A stretch of 64,000 nt of DNA from Akkermansiaceae bacterium (GTDB lineage Bacteria > Verrucomicrobiota > Verrucomicrobiia > Verrucomicrobiales > Akkermansiaceae). The position numbers and the translations under genes were made by a program. The notes beneath the pieces were generated by a model. The model saw nothing but the letters and a program-made list of their open reading frames with translations. It had not been told where the DNA came from and did no database searches. Below are positions 44,697 through 54,738 of the stretch, piece by piece; positions within the stretch are counted from its first letter, which is position 1; each line of letters opens with the position of its first letter. The stretch spans positions 36,390 through 100,389 of the forward strand of contig CAJIZY010000006.1 in NCBI GenBank assembly GCA_905181965.1, written 5' to 3'.

Positions 44697-45164
44697 ATGA
44701 AGAAATGTGAACATTATCGCTCAGGTCAATTGGACCGCCAGCTTGATCCGAAGGGGAGATTTTCCCTTCCGGTTGACTGGCGCCCGGTCCACGGCGAGAG
44801 CGTTTATTTCGTAAAAGTTAGGGTCGAGGAGATCCCGGCTCTTAGAGTTTTCACCCAAACCGCTTTCGATCGAAAACTCTCTGATATTGAAACGACAACA
44901 GATGCCACTCCGGCTCAGCGCGACCGAGCTCGAGGTATTCTTTTCGGATCGGCAATTGAGTCGAAAGTCAACGAGCAGGGCAAATTGACCATTCCTAAGG
45001 CTCTCGCTGAGGACCACGGTCTCACTCTTCCTGGTGCCGTGCGCTTGGTGGGCCGAGGAGAACTCTTTGAAATTTTCACCCCTGAAAATGGCAAAGCTAT
45101 TCAGGCTGCTGAGGAAAACGCCCGCGAAAGCGATGCCATGATTTCTGGTATGCTTGGTTTCTAA
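44697..45164 (+). CDS. mraZ: MraZ transcriptional regulator of the dcw cluster
   Basis: This is a 155-residue protein of two SpoVT-AbrB folds. The conserved loops are LDPKGRFSLPVDWR (domain 1) and VNEQGKLTIPKALAEDHGL (domain 2), the MraZ DxKGR pattern and its degenerate second copy. ATG 44697 is chosen because the upstream frame lacks a family-like N-terminus. It is the first gene of the dcw cluster and the likely repressor of its own promoter through the GGTG boxes. Confidence 0.93.
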   Translation: MKKCEHYRSGQLDRQLDPKGRFSLPVDWRPVHGESVYFVKVRVEEIPALRVFTQTAFDRKLSDIETTTDATPAQRDRARGILFGSAIESKVNEQGKLTIPKALAEDHGLTLPGAVRLVGRGELFEIFTPENGKAIQAAEENARESDAMISGMLGF

Positions 45165-45187
45165 AAATTCCCTTTCTGACTTTCATT

Positions 45188-46252
45188 ATGTTAACCGCTT
45201 CCCTCGTCAAGACGTCTCCCGATTTCGGTTGGCTCAACGATGTTTCGATCGGCTCTCTCTTTGGGAGAAGAGAGACGGGGGCTGCTTATGCGGCGGTTGA
45301 ACCGGCCAGTGAATCACCCGAGCAGCCATTCTACCATGAATCGATCCTCCTTGAGGAAGTGGTCCAATTTTTACAGCCCGTAGCCGGTAAATTGATGGCT
45401 GATGGGACTTTAGGTGGTGGTGGTCACACCGAGGCCTTGTTAAAAGCGGGCGCAACGGTGAAGGGGATCGATCGTGACGCTGATGCTCGGGCCTATGCCA
45501 ATGAGCGTCTCGCGCGCTTTGGAGATCGTTTCGAAGCGGTTGAAGGTCGTTTTGGAGATATCGCAACTCTAGCGCAGGTTCGAGGATGGGAGAGGCTCGA
45601 TGGCATCTTACTTGATTTAGGTGTTTCTTCCCACCAGCTCGATTGTGGAGATCGTGGATTTTCGTTTCGTTTGGACGGGCCTCTGGACATGCGCATGGGG
45701 GGTGATGGACCTGCGGCTGCTGATCTTGTGAACAACTGGAGCGAAGCAGAATTACGACAAATTTTTTGGGATCTAGGGGAAGAAAAATTCGCCCGTAAGA
45801 TTGCCGCTTGGATTATTTCGGAGCGCGAGAAACTGAAATTCGAAAGAACGAGCCACCTTGCCGACGGGATTGAGAAATTACTAGGTCGCCGAGGTCGTAA
45901 TCATCCTGCGACGAAGGTTTTTCAAGCGCTTCGGATGGAGGTGAATGACGAACTGGGAGAGCTCCGCCGGTTTTTAAAAGTGGCGCCTGATCTTTTAAAA
46001 CCGGGCGGACGTCTCGCTATCATCACCTTTCATAGCCTTGAAGACCGTATTGTTAAGCAAACCTTTCGTGATGCTTCAAAGGAGGAGATTGATCGGCCTG
46101 AGTGGCCGGCTCCCCAACCCAATCCCGGTTATGTATACAGACTCTTGACCCGGAAAGGTATTGCTCCTGGAGGTCAAGAGATAGCCCGTAATTCTAGATC
46201 TCGAAGCTCAAGACTTCGTGTTGTTGAGAAAATTCAGAATTTAGCCCATTAA
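45188..46252 (+). CDS. rsmH: 16S rRNA (cytosine-1402-N4)-methyltransferase RsmH
   Basis: This is a 354-residue enzyme. The core starts at FYHESILLEEVV (residue about 48) and includes the SAM motif DGTLGGGGHTEALL, DGILLDLGVSSHQLD, GFSFRLDGPLDMRM, AIITFHSLEDRIVKQTFR and a C-terminal RSRSSRLRV. It methylates C1402 of 16S rRNA with S-adenosylmethionine. The 47-residue N-terminal extension is longer than in E. coli and is unassigned. Second gene of the dcw cluster. Confidence 0.95.
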   Translation: MLTASLVKTSPDFGWLNDVSIGSLFGRRETGAAYAAVEPASESPEQPFYHESILLEEVVQFLQPVAGKLMADGTLGGGGHTEALLKAGATVKGIDRDADARAYANERLARFGDRFEAVEGRFGDIATLAQVRGWERLDGILLDLGVSSHQLDCGDRGFSFRLDGPLDMRMGGDGPAAADLVNNWSEAELRQIFWDLGEEKFARKIAAWIISEREKLKFERTSHLADGIEKLLGRRGRNHPATKVFQALRMEVNDELGELRRFLKVAPDLLKPGGRLAIITFHSLEDRIVKQTFRDASKEEIDRPEWPAPQPNPGYVYRLLTRKGIAPGGQEIARNSRSRSSRLRVVEKIQNLAH

Positions 46253-46255
46253 AAA

Positions 46256-46594
46256 ATGAATCGTAAAAAAAGCACCTCAAGTCTTGGTTTTTCATCTCTT
46301 GTCCTACTCGGCATTGCGGTCGTAATCGTTTCGAGTAGTGGAATTGGATATGTCGTTATGAAGAATAGGCAGATTTCGACTCGTGGCCAGATCTCCGAAG
46401 TTCAAAGTAGGATACAAGACCATCAAATTTCCATTTTATTGTATGACTCTGAGATCGAGGAAGCACTGGGGATTTTCCAGCTTCGTCAGAAGCTCAAAAA
46501 AATTAATTCACCCCTCACTGAGATCGATTTTGTTGAGCCTCTTCTTGAAGCCAACGAAGAATCGCCACCCGAGAATTCGGTAGCACGCCGCTAG
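46256..46594 (+). CDS. ftsL: FtsL-like divisome membrane protein
   Basis: This is a 112-residue protein: a short basic cytoplasmic tail, one membrane helix (SLVLLGIAVVIVSSSGIGYVVM) and a predicted coiled coil (SEVQSRIQDHQISILLYDSEIEEALG). This topology and the position between rsmH and ftsI are those of FtsL, whose sequence is poorly conserved. It would bridge FtsB/FtsQ and FtsWI. The name rests mainly on position. Confidence 0.6.
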   Translation: MNRKKSTSSLGFSSLVLLGIAVVIVSSSGIGYVVMKNRQISTRGQISEVQSRIQDHQISILLYDSEIEEALGIFQLRQKLKKINSPLTEIDFVEPLLEANEESPPENSVARR

Positions 46595-46599
46595 TAATT

Positions 46600-48507
46600 A
46601 TGGATGCTACTTTCAAATACCGAGCTTTTTTGGTCTGCCTGACTCTTGTGTTCGGGCTGAGTGCGCTTTCAGTAAAGCTGATCTCGCTTCAAGTTTGGAA
46701 TCGAAAGTTATCCGATACCTCTGATGTCCCGCAATTTAGATCCCACGAGGTGATTCCTGCCCGGCGTGGTTTTATTGTTGATCGGAATTCTACGGTGATT
46801 GCTCAGAATCGGCAGGAGGCAACGTTGGTTGCGGATTTAAATCATCTCAGATCTGAATCAATTCTCCACCGTGCGGTTGCGCATTTTTACGCTAGCCAGA
46901 AAGAAGGTTGGAGAGATTTTGACGAGGCCAAAAGGAAGGCCTCTCTAAGTGAAGCTCGCACACTGGTTAAGAGGAACCTTAGCGAAGAAGAGGTGATTGA
47001 AAAACACCTGACCTACGCTTGCGAAATTATCGGTCAGGAATTGCGGACGGCTCCCAATCAAATTCGGAAAAAGTTTAAAGGTGAGGCGACTCGCATTGTA
47101 GTCGAAAAGCGGATCAGTGAAAGTGTGGCGCGTCGTATTGAAAAAGCCCTCCAGGAGCGTCGTATCCAAGGCTTTTATTTCGAGAGATCCCTACGCCGCG
47201 ATTATCCCATGCCAACTTTGGCATCCCATTTAATAGGGATTCGCGGCTACGATAGAAATCGTAAACTTGTTGGATTATCGGGCCTTGAGAAATCAATGGA
47301 CGAGATCTTGTCCGGACGCGACGGGGAACGTGTTTTGAAACGTGATGAGTATGGGCTTGTGAACCTTACTAAATCCGAAAAGGTGGTTCCTCCCAAAAAG
47401 GGTAAGCATGTGAGAGTGACCCTTGATATGGGAATTCAAGCTATCGTTGAAGAAGAGCTCGGGATGGCGTTTGGGGCTTTAAATGCTAAGTATGGAAGTG
47501 TCATTATAGTGGACCCTCATACTGGTGATATTCTTGGAATGGCAAGTCGCCCTGATTTTGATCTGAATATCCGAAAGAAATATCAAGATGCGGTGAGCTA
47601 CGCAGTTTCGGCGCAGTATGAATCTGGATCTGTGATGAAAATCATCCCTATGGCTGCTGCTCTTGACTTGAGAAGAGTGAATCGGGAAACCGTGGTTGAT
47701 TGTGGCTGGGGTGGCATTAACCGTTACGGTTTCCGTATCCATGATCACCATCCATACGGTGAGCTAACCTTTGACGGGGTCCTGGTAAAGTCAAGTAACA
47801 CGGGAGTCTTTCAATTTGCGGATATGGCAGGTCGGGAATCTTATTATCGATATCTTCGTAATTTTGGTTTTGGGAGTCCGACCGGTTTTCCAATTCCAGG
47901 CGAGGCGAAAGGTGTTATTCAGAATGAGACTAATATGCGAAACTTTGCCAGTGCCACGTATGGTTATGGCGTTTCGGTGACACCCCTCCAGTTGGCGATG
48001 GCCTATTCCGTTCTTGCGAATGGGGGTAAGCTTATGAAGCCTCGGCTAGTCGATTCTCTTATCGCCGACAATGGAGCGGTTCTGGAGCAAACTCCGATTC
48101 ACCAAGTGCGGCAAGTAGTCAGTTCAAGGGTTGCCAAAGACATGTGTCTTGCGCTGGAGCAGGTGGTTCTTAAGGGCACAGGGCGTCGGGCTGCAGTCCC
48201 TGGTTATCGGGCTGGTGGCAAAACGGGCACTGCCGAAAAATGGGACAGCAAAACCAAGCGCTATAATGAATCCGAGAAGATTCTTACCTTTGCAGGAATC
48301 CTGCCCGTCCATGATCCCAAATTCGTTTGTATTGTGAGTATCGACGAACCTTCCGGGCTTGGAGAAGATTTCCCAATTGGCGGAGGAACTATTGCTGCTC
48401 CTATTTTTGCTCAGGTCGCCGAGCGGGTTGCTCACTATATGAATTTACCTCCTACTGAAGAGATCCCTGAAGAAGAGACCTCTATTGTATACAGCACCAC
48501 CGAATGA
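46600..48507 (+). CDS. ftsI: Penicillin-binding protein, septal transpeptidase FtsI
   Basis: This is a 635-residue class B PBP with one N-terminal membrane helix (FLVCLTLVFGLSALSVKLI). The dimerisation domain starts at RRGFIVDRNSTVIAQN. The transpeptidase motifs are S344-V-M-K347 (SxxK, Ser nucleophile), S398-S-N400 (SxN) and K541-T-G543. It cross-links septal peptidoglycan with FtsW. No PASTA domains are present. The stop overlaps the murE start (ATGA). Confidence 0.93.
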   Translation: MDATFKYRAFLVCLTLVFGLSALSVKLISLQVWNRKLSDTSDVPQFRSHEVIPARRGFIVDRNSTVIAQNRQEATLVADLNHLRSESILHRAVAHFYASQKEGWRDFDEAKRKASLSEARTLVKRNLSEEEVIEKHLTYACEIIGQELRTAPNQIRKKFKGEATRIVVEKRISESVARRIEKALQERRIQGFYFERSLRRDYPMPTLASHLIGIRGYDRNRKLVGLSGLEKSMDEILSGRDGERVLKRDEYGLVNLTKSEKVVPPKKGKHVRVTLDMGIQAIVEEELGMAFGALNAKYGSVIIVDPHTGDILGMASRPDFDLNIRKKYQDAVSYAVSAQYESGSVMKIIPMAAALDLRRVNRETVVDCGWGGINRYGFRIHDHHPYGELTFDGVLVKSSNTGVFQFADMAGRESYYRYLRNFGFGSPTGFPIPGEAKGVIQNETNMRNFASATYGYGVSVTPLQLAMAYSVLANGGKLMKPRLVDSLIADNGAVLEQTPIHQVRQVVSSRVAKDMCLALEQVVLKGTGRRAAVPGYRAGGKTGTAEKWDSKTKRYNESEKILTFAGILPVHDPKFVCIVSIDEPSGLGEDFPIGGGTIAAPIFAQVAERVAHYMNLPPTEEIPEEETSIVYSTTE

Positions 48508-50072
48508 TTTCACTACCGTCACTCCTCGAAATTCTCCCCGAAGCCAAAGGACTTCGGGTCGAAGATGTCCCCGTGATTAGTGTGACTGACCATAGTGGGC
48601 GCGTGCAAGAAGGGGCCGTCTTTGTTGCGGTATGTGGCGCTTCGGCTGATGGTCATGATTACCTTGACCAAGTCGTAAATAAAAAGCCTGCTGCAATTAT
48701 TGCTCAAAGGAAAGGACCCGCAGAATATGAGGGACTTTGGATTCAGGTTCCAGATACCCGTCTTGTTCTCGGACGCCTCGCGGCCCGATTTGCTGGTGAT
48801 CCAGCGGATTCGATGGTGGTTGTGGGAGTGACAGGGACAAATGGTAAGACCACAGTGACTCATTTCATCCATGCGCTTTTTGAAAAATCCATGATCAAAG
48901 CGGGAATGATCGGGACAATCAAAATTAATGATGGGAGTGGCCTAAGAGGTGCTACTCACACTACCCCGGGAGCGGTAGAAATGCAGAGTATTCTCAAAAC
49001 GATGAAAGAGAATCGCTGTAAGGCTGTAACGATGGAAACGTCTTCGCATGGTTTGGAGCAAGGGCGTTGCGGGGGGATTGCTTTTAATGTCGGAGTTTTT
49101 CTAAATCTGACTCAAGATCATCTCGATTATCATAAGACAATGGCGGCTTATTTTGCGGCCAAAAAAATTCTTTTTGAGCAAATGGTGGAGAATGGCGGCG
49201 ATGGTGTTGCCGTAATCAATATCGATGATCTTGCTGGTGAAAAGCTTGCGGCAGAATTTTCCGGTCGCCTAAAGGTCATCACTTTTGGCTTCAGTGCAGG
49301 TGCTGATTTTCGTGCAAGCGAAGTTAGGCCCTCGATTCGTGGGCAGGTCTTTGCGCTTGAAGCCCGGGGCAAGAGTTTCCTTGTCAGGCTTCCTGTTGTT
49401 GGGCGTTTTAATGTTTTGAATGCTCTAGCGGCTATGGCTTCGGTTTTTTCGATGGGAGTGCCACTGCGGGATCTTGTGAAGGCAGTTGGCGAAATTCGTC
49501 AGACTCCCGGACGAATGGAATTTGTTGGTGGAGATCGTGTTTCGGTTTTTGTCGACTATGCGCATACTCCTGACGCTCTTGAAAAGGCGTGTGAAACCTT
49601 GAGTGACCTCCATCCAAATCGTCTAATTACTATCTTTGGGTGTGGTGGTGATCGGGATCGCTCCAAGCGACCGTTGATGGCTGAAGCTGCTTCTAGGCAT
49701 AGTCAATTTTGTATCGTGACTTCTGATAATCCTCGTAGCGAAGAACCGCAGGCGATTATTGACGAGACTACTCCGGGACTTGGTTCAGCTCGTCATGAAG
49801 TGGTGATTGATCGACGGGAGGCAATTTATTCTACAATCGAAAATGCCTTACCTGGTGATTTGATTCTGATCGCAGGGAAAGGTCACGAAACTTATCAAGA
49901 AGTGAATGGGAAGCGCCAGTATTTTGATGATCGTGAGGTTGCCCGTCGTGCTCTTGAAATCCGAAAAAAGAAAGACGAAGTTGAGTTTGAGAAACGGCAA
50001 GCGGAACGGGAAGAACGTGAACGTAAACGCATCAAGGAAGATGACGGCGAAAGACATTTTCATCAGGAATGA
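48504..50072 (+). CDS. murE: UDP-MurNAc-tripeptide synthetase (meso-diaminopimelate type)
   Basis: This is a 522-residue Mur ligase: ATP loop VGVTGTNGKTTVTHFI, GMIGTI, THTTPGAVEMQ, METSSHGLEQGR, FVDYAHTPDAL and GCGGDRDRSKRPLM. DNPR (in VTSDNPRSEEP) is the motif that selects meso-DAP over lysine. It adds DAP to UDP-MurNAc-L-Ala-D-Glu. An unusual C-terminal tail of about 35 residues is almost entirely charged (KKKDEVEFEKRQAEREERER). Overlaps ftsI and murF by 4 bp each. Confidence 0.95.
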   Translation: MISLPSLLEILPEAKGLRVEDVPVISVTDHSGRVQEGAVFVAVCGASADGHDYLDQVVNKKPAAIIAQRKGPAEYEGLWIQVPDTRLVLGRLAARFAGDPADSMVVVGVTGTNGKTTVTHFIHALFEKSMIKAGMIGTIKINDGSGLRGATHTTPGAVEMQSILKTMKENRCKAVTMETSSHGLEQGRCGGIAFNVGVFLNLTQDHLDYHKTMAAYFAAKKILFEQMVENGGDGVAVINIDDLAGEKLAAEFSGRLKVITFGFSAGADFRASEVRPSIRGQVFALEARGKSFLVRLPVVGRFNVLNALAAMASVFSMGVPLRDLVKAVGEIRQTPGRMEFVGGDRVSVFVDYAHTPDALEKACETLSDLHPNRLITIFGCGGDRDRSKRPLMAEAASRHSQFCIVTSDNPRSEEPQAIIDETTPGLGSARHEVVIDRREAIYSTIENALPGDLILIAGKGHETYQEVNGKRQYFDDREVARRALEIRKKKDEVEFEKRQAEREERERKRIKEDDGERHFHQE

Positions 50073-51403
50073 AATCTTATCCTCTCCAGAAACTCGCGTA
50101 TGCGATGAGCGGCTCCCTTTTACAGGGCGGAGAGGATTGTGTCATTTCGGCGGGTGTTTCTACTGATACTCGGTGTCTCCCCGCCGGTGCCATGTTTTTT
50201 GCCCTAAAGGGGGAGAACTTTGACGCACATCATTTTCTGGCTGAGGCGGTAGAAGCGGGAGCTGGAGCTCTTGTGCTGCAGGATGATTCGGATTTACCAG
50301 AAGGAATCCCAGTGATTCTTGTGAATGATACCCTCAAGGCACTTCAGGCTTTAGCAAAGTGGTATCGAGGGGAGTTGGGGATTCCAGTGGTCGCTATCAC
50401 GGGTTCGAACGGTAAGACCTCGACTAAGGATTATACCCACAGTGTTCTCAGTCAAAAGTTCCGCGTAAATTCTACTCTAGGAAATCTGAACAACCATATC
50501 GGTCTTCCGCTCACAGTTCTCGCGACTGCTGCGGACGATGAGGTTGGTGTTTTTGAAATGGGAATGAATCATTCCGGTGAGTTAGCTCCTCTTTGCGAGA
50601 TCGGACGACCGGACGTAAGTATTATCACCAATGTTGGGACTGCCCATATTGAGCATTTGGGAAGTCGCAAGGCGATTGCGATTGAGAAGGGAACCGTGGC
50701 CCGGGTCTTAAGCGAAAAAGGAACCCTGCTCTTACCCAGCGACTGCGATGAGGCGTATGATTTTCGTGCTTCCACCCCAGCCAGAGTGATCACGGTGGGT
50801 GACGGTGAAATTCGTGCCGAAAATACTGTATCGGGAGAATCTGGATCCGCTTTCGACCTTACGATTGATGGTCTTGGGACTAAGAGGACATCAATTTCTA
50901 TTGTTGGTCGGCACATGATCAGCAATGCCCTGCTCGCTGCTGGCGCCGGATATGTCCTTGGACTGAGCCTTGATGAGATTTCTGCTGGTCTTACCAATGC
51001 GAAGCTCACTAGTGGCCGCCTTCGCCGCTATTTAAGTCATGGTTTGACCGTTATTGATGATACTTACAATGCGAACCCAGAATCGGTGATTGCAGCTCTG
51101 GAAACACTGGCAAGCCTACCTGGAAGTGGCAGGAGAATTGCGGCTCTCGGAATGATGGCCGAGCTTGGCGAGCACGCCGTGGAAGCTTATCCGAGAATTG
51201 GTAGGATCGCTCGAGATCTGGGAGTGACTTTGATTACGGTCGGCGATGATGCAGACAAGTATGGTGACGATCACCATTTTCGTAATCATGAGGAAGCTGC
51301 CACTTGGTTGTCTAACGAGACATCCCCGGGTGATATCGTCCTTTTCAAAGGAAGTCGGATGGCTGCGATGGATCAGGTCATGAAACTAACTTTCCCTGAA
51401 TAA
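50069..51403 (+). CDS. murF: UDP-MurNAc-tripeptide:D-Ala-D-Ala ligase
   Basis: This is a 444-residue Mur ligase: VVAITGSNGKTSTKDYT (ATP loop), STLGNLNNHIGLPLT, FEMGMNHSGELAPL, ITNVGTAHIEHLGS and VIDDTYNANPESV. It adds D-Ala-D-Ala to complete the pentapeptide. Coupled to murE by ATGA and followed by mraY 13 bp later. Confidence 0.95.
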   Translation: MKSYPLQKLAYAMSGSLLQGGEDCVISAGVSTDTRCLPAGAMFFALKGENFDAHHFLAEAVEAGAGALVLQDDSDLPEGIPVILVNDTLKALQALAKWYRGELGIPVVAITGSNGKTSTKDYTHSVLSQKFRVNSTLGNLNNHIGLPLTVLATAADDEVGVFEMGMNHSGELAPLCEIGRPDVSIITNVGTAHIEHLGSRKAIAIEKGTVARVLSEKGTLLLPSDCDEAYDFRASTPARVITVGDGEIRAENTVSGESGSAFDLTIDGLGTKRTSISIVGRHMISNALLAAGAGYVLGLSLDEISAGLTNAKLTSGRLRRYLSHGLTVIDDTYNANPESVIAALETLASLPGSGRRIAALGMMAELGEHAVEAYPRIGRIARDLGVTLITVGDDADKYGDDHHFRNHEEAATWLSNETSPGDIVLFKGSRMAAMDQVMKLTFPE

Positions 51404-51416
51404 CTCTGCTTAAATC

Positions 51417-52588
51417 ATGCTCTATTGGATTTACCAACTCTGGAAAGAAGCTCAGGAATCGGGCGCTGATTGGGCTGGAACCTTTTCGTTCCTGAGAATT
51501 CTTGGATACATCTCAGTCCGTGCGGGGCTGGCAACCCTGATTGCATTTGTGCTGACTCTTTTGATCGGTGAAAGGGTGATCCGAAAACTTATTTCGATGA
51601 AGGTTGGGCAACCATTGAGAACTGCGGAAGAAGTCCACAAATTGGCTGAACTTCATGGCGGGAAAGCTGGCACTCCGACGATGGGAGGAATTATGATTTT
51701 GGGTACGACAATGGTTGCTATTCTGATCTGCGGCCGCATTTTGAATCCCTTTGTGCTAGTGGTAGCAGTCGTGACTCTTGCGTTGGGGGTTCTGGGCTTC
51801 CTTGATGATTATCAAAAAGTGGCTAAAAATAATTCCGAAGGGGTAAGTGGTAAATTGAAGCTGACCTGGCAGGCTGTGGTTGGATTGGGAGCGGGACTCT
51901 TTCTCTACTTGAATCCTGAAACTTCGAGTTTTGTTTTTTATTCAACAAAAGAAGGGGCTGAGATAGCCAAAGTCACTGATTTTGGTTTCCCGCTTTTGAC
52001 TTTTTGTATTCCCTTTGGGCTGCTCGCTATTCCGTTTTTCATGGCCATTCTCATGGGGACCTCCAATGCGGTTAACCTGACCGATGGGCTGGACGGGCTT
52101 GGCGATCGGTTGTACCGTTACAGTCGCGCTTGCCTACGCCATTATGGCCTACGTGGCGGGAAACGTTATCATCTCGGAATACCTCTTCATTAGCTACATA
52201 CCTGGTGTCGGCGAACTCGCTGTCGTCTGCGTGGCATTGCTGGGGGCGAGCCTTGCCTTCCTTTGGTATAATTCTCATCCTGCCGAGGTTTTCATGGGAG
52301 ACACCGGTTCGCTTGCACTTGGCGGACTCATCGGGATGATCGCCTTCATGGTGCATCAACCGCTTACTTTGATCATCGTTGGTGGTATCTTTGTGATGGA
52401 AGCGGGTTCAGTGATTCTTCAAGTCGGTTCCTTCAAATTACGTGGTGGCAAACGTATCTTTCGCATGTCACCCATCCACCACCATTTTGAGCTTAAGGGC
52501 TGGCACGAGAACAAGGTCGTCATCCGTTTCTGGATTCTTTTCTATCCTCTGTAGCTTAGGAGGTCTCGCCCTTTTGAAAGTCATCTAA
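51417..52588 (+). CDS. mraY: Phospho-MurNAc-pentapeptide transferase MraY, two apparent frameshifts
   Basis: This integral membrane enzyme makes lipid I from UDP-MurNAc-pentapeptide and undecaprenyl phosphate. Motifs: [32 protein letters not shown](IG), [14 protein letters not shown] and a C-terminal [12 protein letters not shown]. After NLTDGLDG the frame shifts by an extra G at about 52101 ([13 protein letters not shown] is in another frame), and near the end by an extra T at about 52537-52541 (RFWIL then [15 protein letters not shown]). With both corrected the stop TAA 52586-52588 overlaps the murD ATG. As mraY is essential, assembly error is the likeliest cause. Confidence 0.88.
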
Positions 52589-53863
52589 TGTTAAATCTCA
52601 CTGGAAAAACAGCAGCCGTTCTCGGAGCAGGACGCAGTGGCCGTGCCGCTGCCCGTCTCGCTGAGTACTGTGGTGCTAGGGTGACAATTTACGATTCTTG
52701 ATCAAGATATTATTGTTTTAGCAAATCCAGAAATCGGACTTGAAGTGAATGCTGATTTGGTTGTGGTGAGTCCGGGTATTGAAACTAATGGTGACTTTGT
52801 GCAATCTTTTGCCAAAGGAAGTGGCGCGCTCTGGGGGGAGATTGAATTGGCCTGGCGTTGTTACTCTGGGAAGACAATCGGAATTACTGGAACGAATGGT
52901 AAAACGACCACGACTGAATTGGTTCGGGATTTGGTGGAGGCAACTGGAGAAAGTTGTGTGGCTTGTGGAAACTACGGAGTGCCTCTCTCTGAGGTCGTTC
53001 TTTATGATTCCCCTCCCTCTGTGATCTCTCTGGAATTAAGCTCGTTCCAACTTGAGACGATTATTGATTTTAACCCAGACGTTGTTATTTGGTTGAATTT
53101 CTCGCCTGATCACATGGATCGCTACTTCTCTATCGATGAGTATCGGGAGGCCAAGTTACGGATCTTTGATAATATCGACGCCGATACCCCGGTCGTGGTA
53201 AGGAGTGGCTCCCAAGTGCCAGAGCGGGGGAGGGTGACGACATTTTCTACTGAAGACGAAGCTGATTGGTCTTTGTCTGGTGATGATATTCTTTGCTTCG
53301 GTGAAGCGTTTGTTTCGATCTCTGAAACAAGGTTGCGTGGTTTGCACAATGCCGAAAATTTAATGGCTGCATGCGCTGCGGTGGAGGGGTTAACGTCCGA
53401 GGTTGCTCGTGAGGCTCTCTCAAAATACAGTCCGCCTGAGCATCGATGCGAGCTGGTGGCTGTTATCGATGGAGTTGAATATCTCAATGATTCAAAAGCG
53501 ACCAATCTTCATGCTCTGGAGTCCGCCCTGCGTTCTCAAACGAGGCCTGCCATCCTAATTGCCGGAGGAAAACAAAAAGGTTTAGACTACCGACCCTTGG
53601 CTCCCTTGCTCGCCCAAAAAGTAAAAGCGATGATCTCTTTTGGTGAGATTGGTGAAGAGTTAAGCTCCGTTTTTACGACGACTGTTCAATGCCGAAAGGT
53701 GGAGACCCTTGAAGAAGCTGTTGCTATGGCCGTTGTTATGGCCGAGCGGGGTGAGACCATTCTTTTTTCGCCCGGCACTTCTTCCTTTGATCAATTTAAT
53801 GGCTACGAGGAGCGCGGTCGCGCTTTCAAAGCCGCTTTGCCCCAAATGACAAAACCCCTGTGA
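52588..53863 (+). CDS. murD: UDP-MurNAc-L-Ala:D-Glu ligase MurD, apparent frameshift
   Basis: ATG 52588 gives LTGKTAAVLGAGRSGRAAAR, the MurD N-terminal nucleotide-binding region, ending at a stop after VTIYDS. The following frame continues DQDIIVLANPEIGLEVNADL, then LVVVSPGIETNG, GITGTNGKTTTTELV, ELSSFQLETI, NDSKATNLHAL and a C-terminal FSPGTSSFDQFNGYEERG. The frame changes at about 52695-52700; some residues may also be lost there. It adds D-Glu to UDP-MurNAc-L-Ala. Essential, so an assembly indel is the likeliest reading. Confidence 0.88.
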
Positions 53864-53876
53864 ACCATTCCTAACC

Positions 53877-54722
53877 ATGAAGACCCCACGAACACTACAA
53901 ACCAAAAGAAGCCGTCCCAAAAAGGGATTCCGTATGATGCACGCGGCTACCCGATCCACCAAAAAAAGAAGGCAACGTGCTTCGACTACAGCTGCTCCTG
54001 CAGATTTGAGTGAAGTTTCCGGGGTCGGAGTTCCTCTCGCGCTGGTTGTGATTTTACTTCTTCATGTTGCTGCGATAGCCGGTATCTGGATCCATGATAA
54101 ATGGACTGAAAGCGCGGACCTTGAAGCAACGAAGGTAGCTCTCAAGGGCGACGCGCCTCCGCAAAGAATTACCAGTCTTGATTTTCACCTTGTGAGCAGT
54201 GGTGATACGGTTGGCTCAATTGCGCGTGAGTATGGAGTCTCCCAAGACTCGTTGATGAGGGCAAATGAAGGGATTGGAGAATATGAAGCGGGGTGGAAAA
54301 TAAATATTCCAGCGGTTCGCAAAACAGATGTTGGTCCGGCTAATGTCATCGCAGGAGTTAATAACGTCGGTGAAGAGCCACTCAAGTTCACTCCTCAATC
54401 ACGTCCGCTGATTCAGACTGGTAATGATGAGAGCATTCCTGGAAGTCGCCCGGGAGAATTGGTTAAAGTCGGGGGCTCGGAGGCGGGAGAGGTCGAACAA
54501 GCAGTCTTGATTCGTCCGGTTTCACCTGTTCGTATCGACCAAGCGCAATCAAATACCGTGGCCAGTGGGGGTAATCAACATATTGTGAAGTCTGGAGATA
54601 CTCTTTGGGGAATTGCTAAAAATAACAAGGTCACGGTAGATCAACTTAAGCGTGCGAACCCCAAGGTGAATACTCAGGCGCTCAAAATTGGTGCGAAGCT
54701 TGTTATTCCAACTAGTCGTTAA
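53877..54722 (+). CDS. LysM-domain membrane-anchored protein in the dcw cluster
   Basis: This is a 281-residue protein with a very basic cytoplasmic tail (many Arg/Lys in residues 1-40), one membrane helix (PLALVVILLLHVAAIAGIWI), and two LysM domains: FHLVSSGDTVGSIAREYGVS and, at the C-terminus, HIVKSGDTLWGIAKNNKVT. LysM binds glycan strands of peptidoglycan. Its place between murD and ftsW suggests a role in septal wall assembly or anchoring. Function not established. Confidence 0.85.
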   Translation: MKTPRTLQTKRSRPKKGFRMMHAATRSTKKRRQRASTTAAPADLSEVSGVGVPLALVVILLLHVAAIAGIWIHDKWTESADLEATKVALKGDAPPQRITSLDFHLVSSGDTVGSIAREYGVSQDSLMRANEGIGEYEAGWKINIPAVRKTDVGPANVIAGVNNVGEEPLKFTPQSRPLIQTGNDESIPGSRPGELVKVGGSEAGEVEQAVLIRPVSPVRIDQAQSNTVASGGNQHIVKSGDTLWGIAKNNKVTVDQLKRANPKVNTQALKIGAKLVIPTSR

Positions 54723-54738
54723 TTCGTAGTTTAGACAA

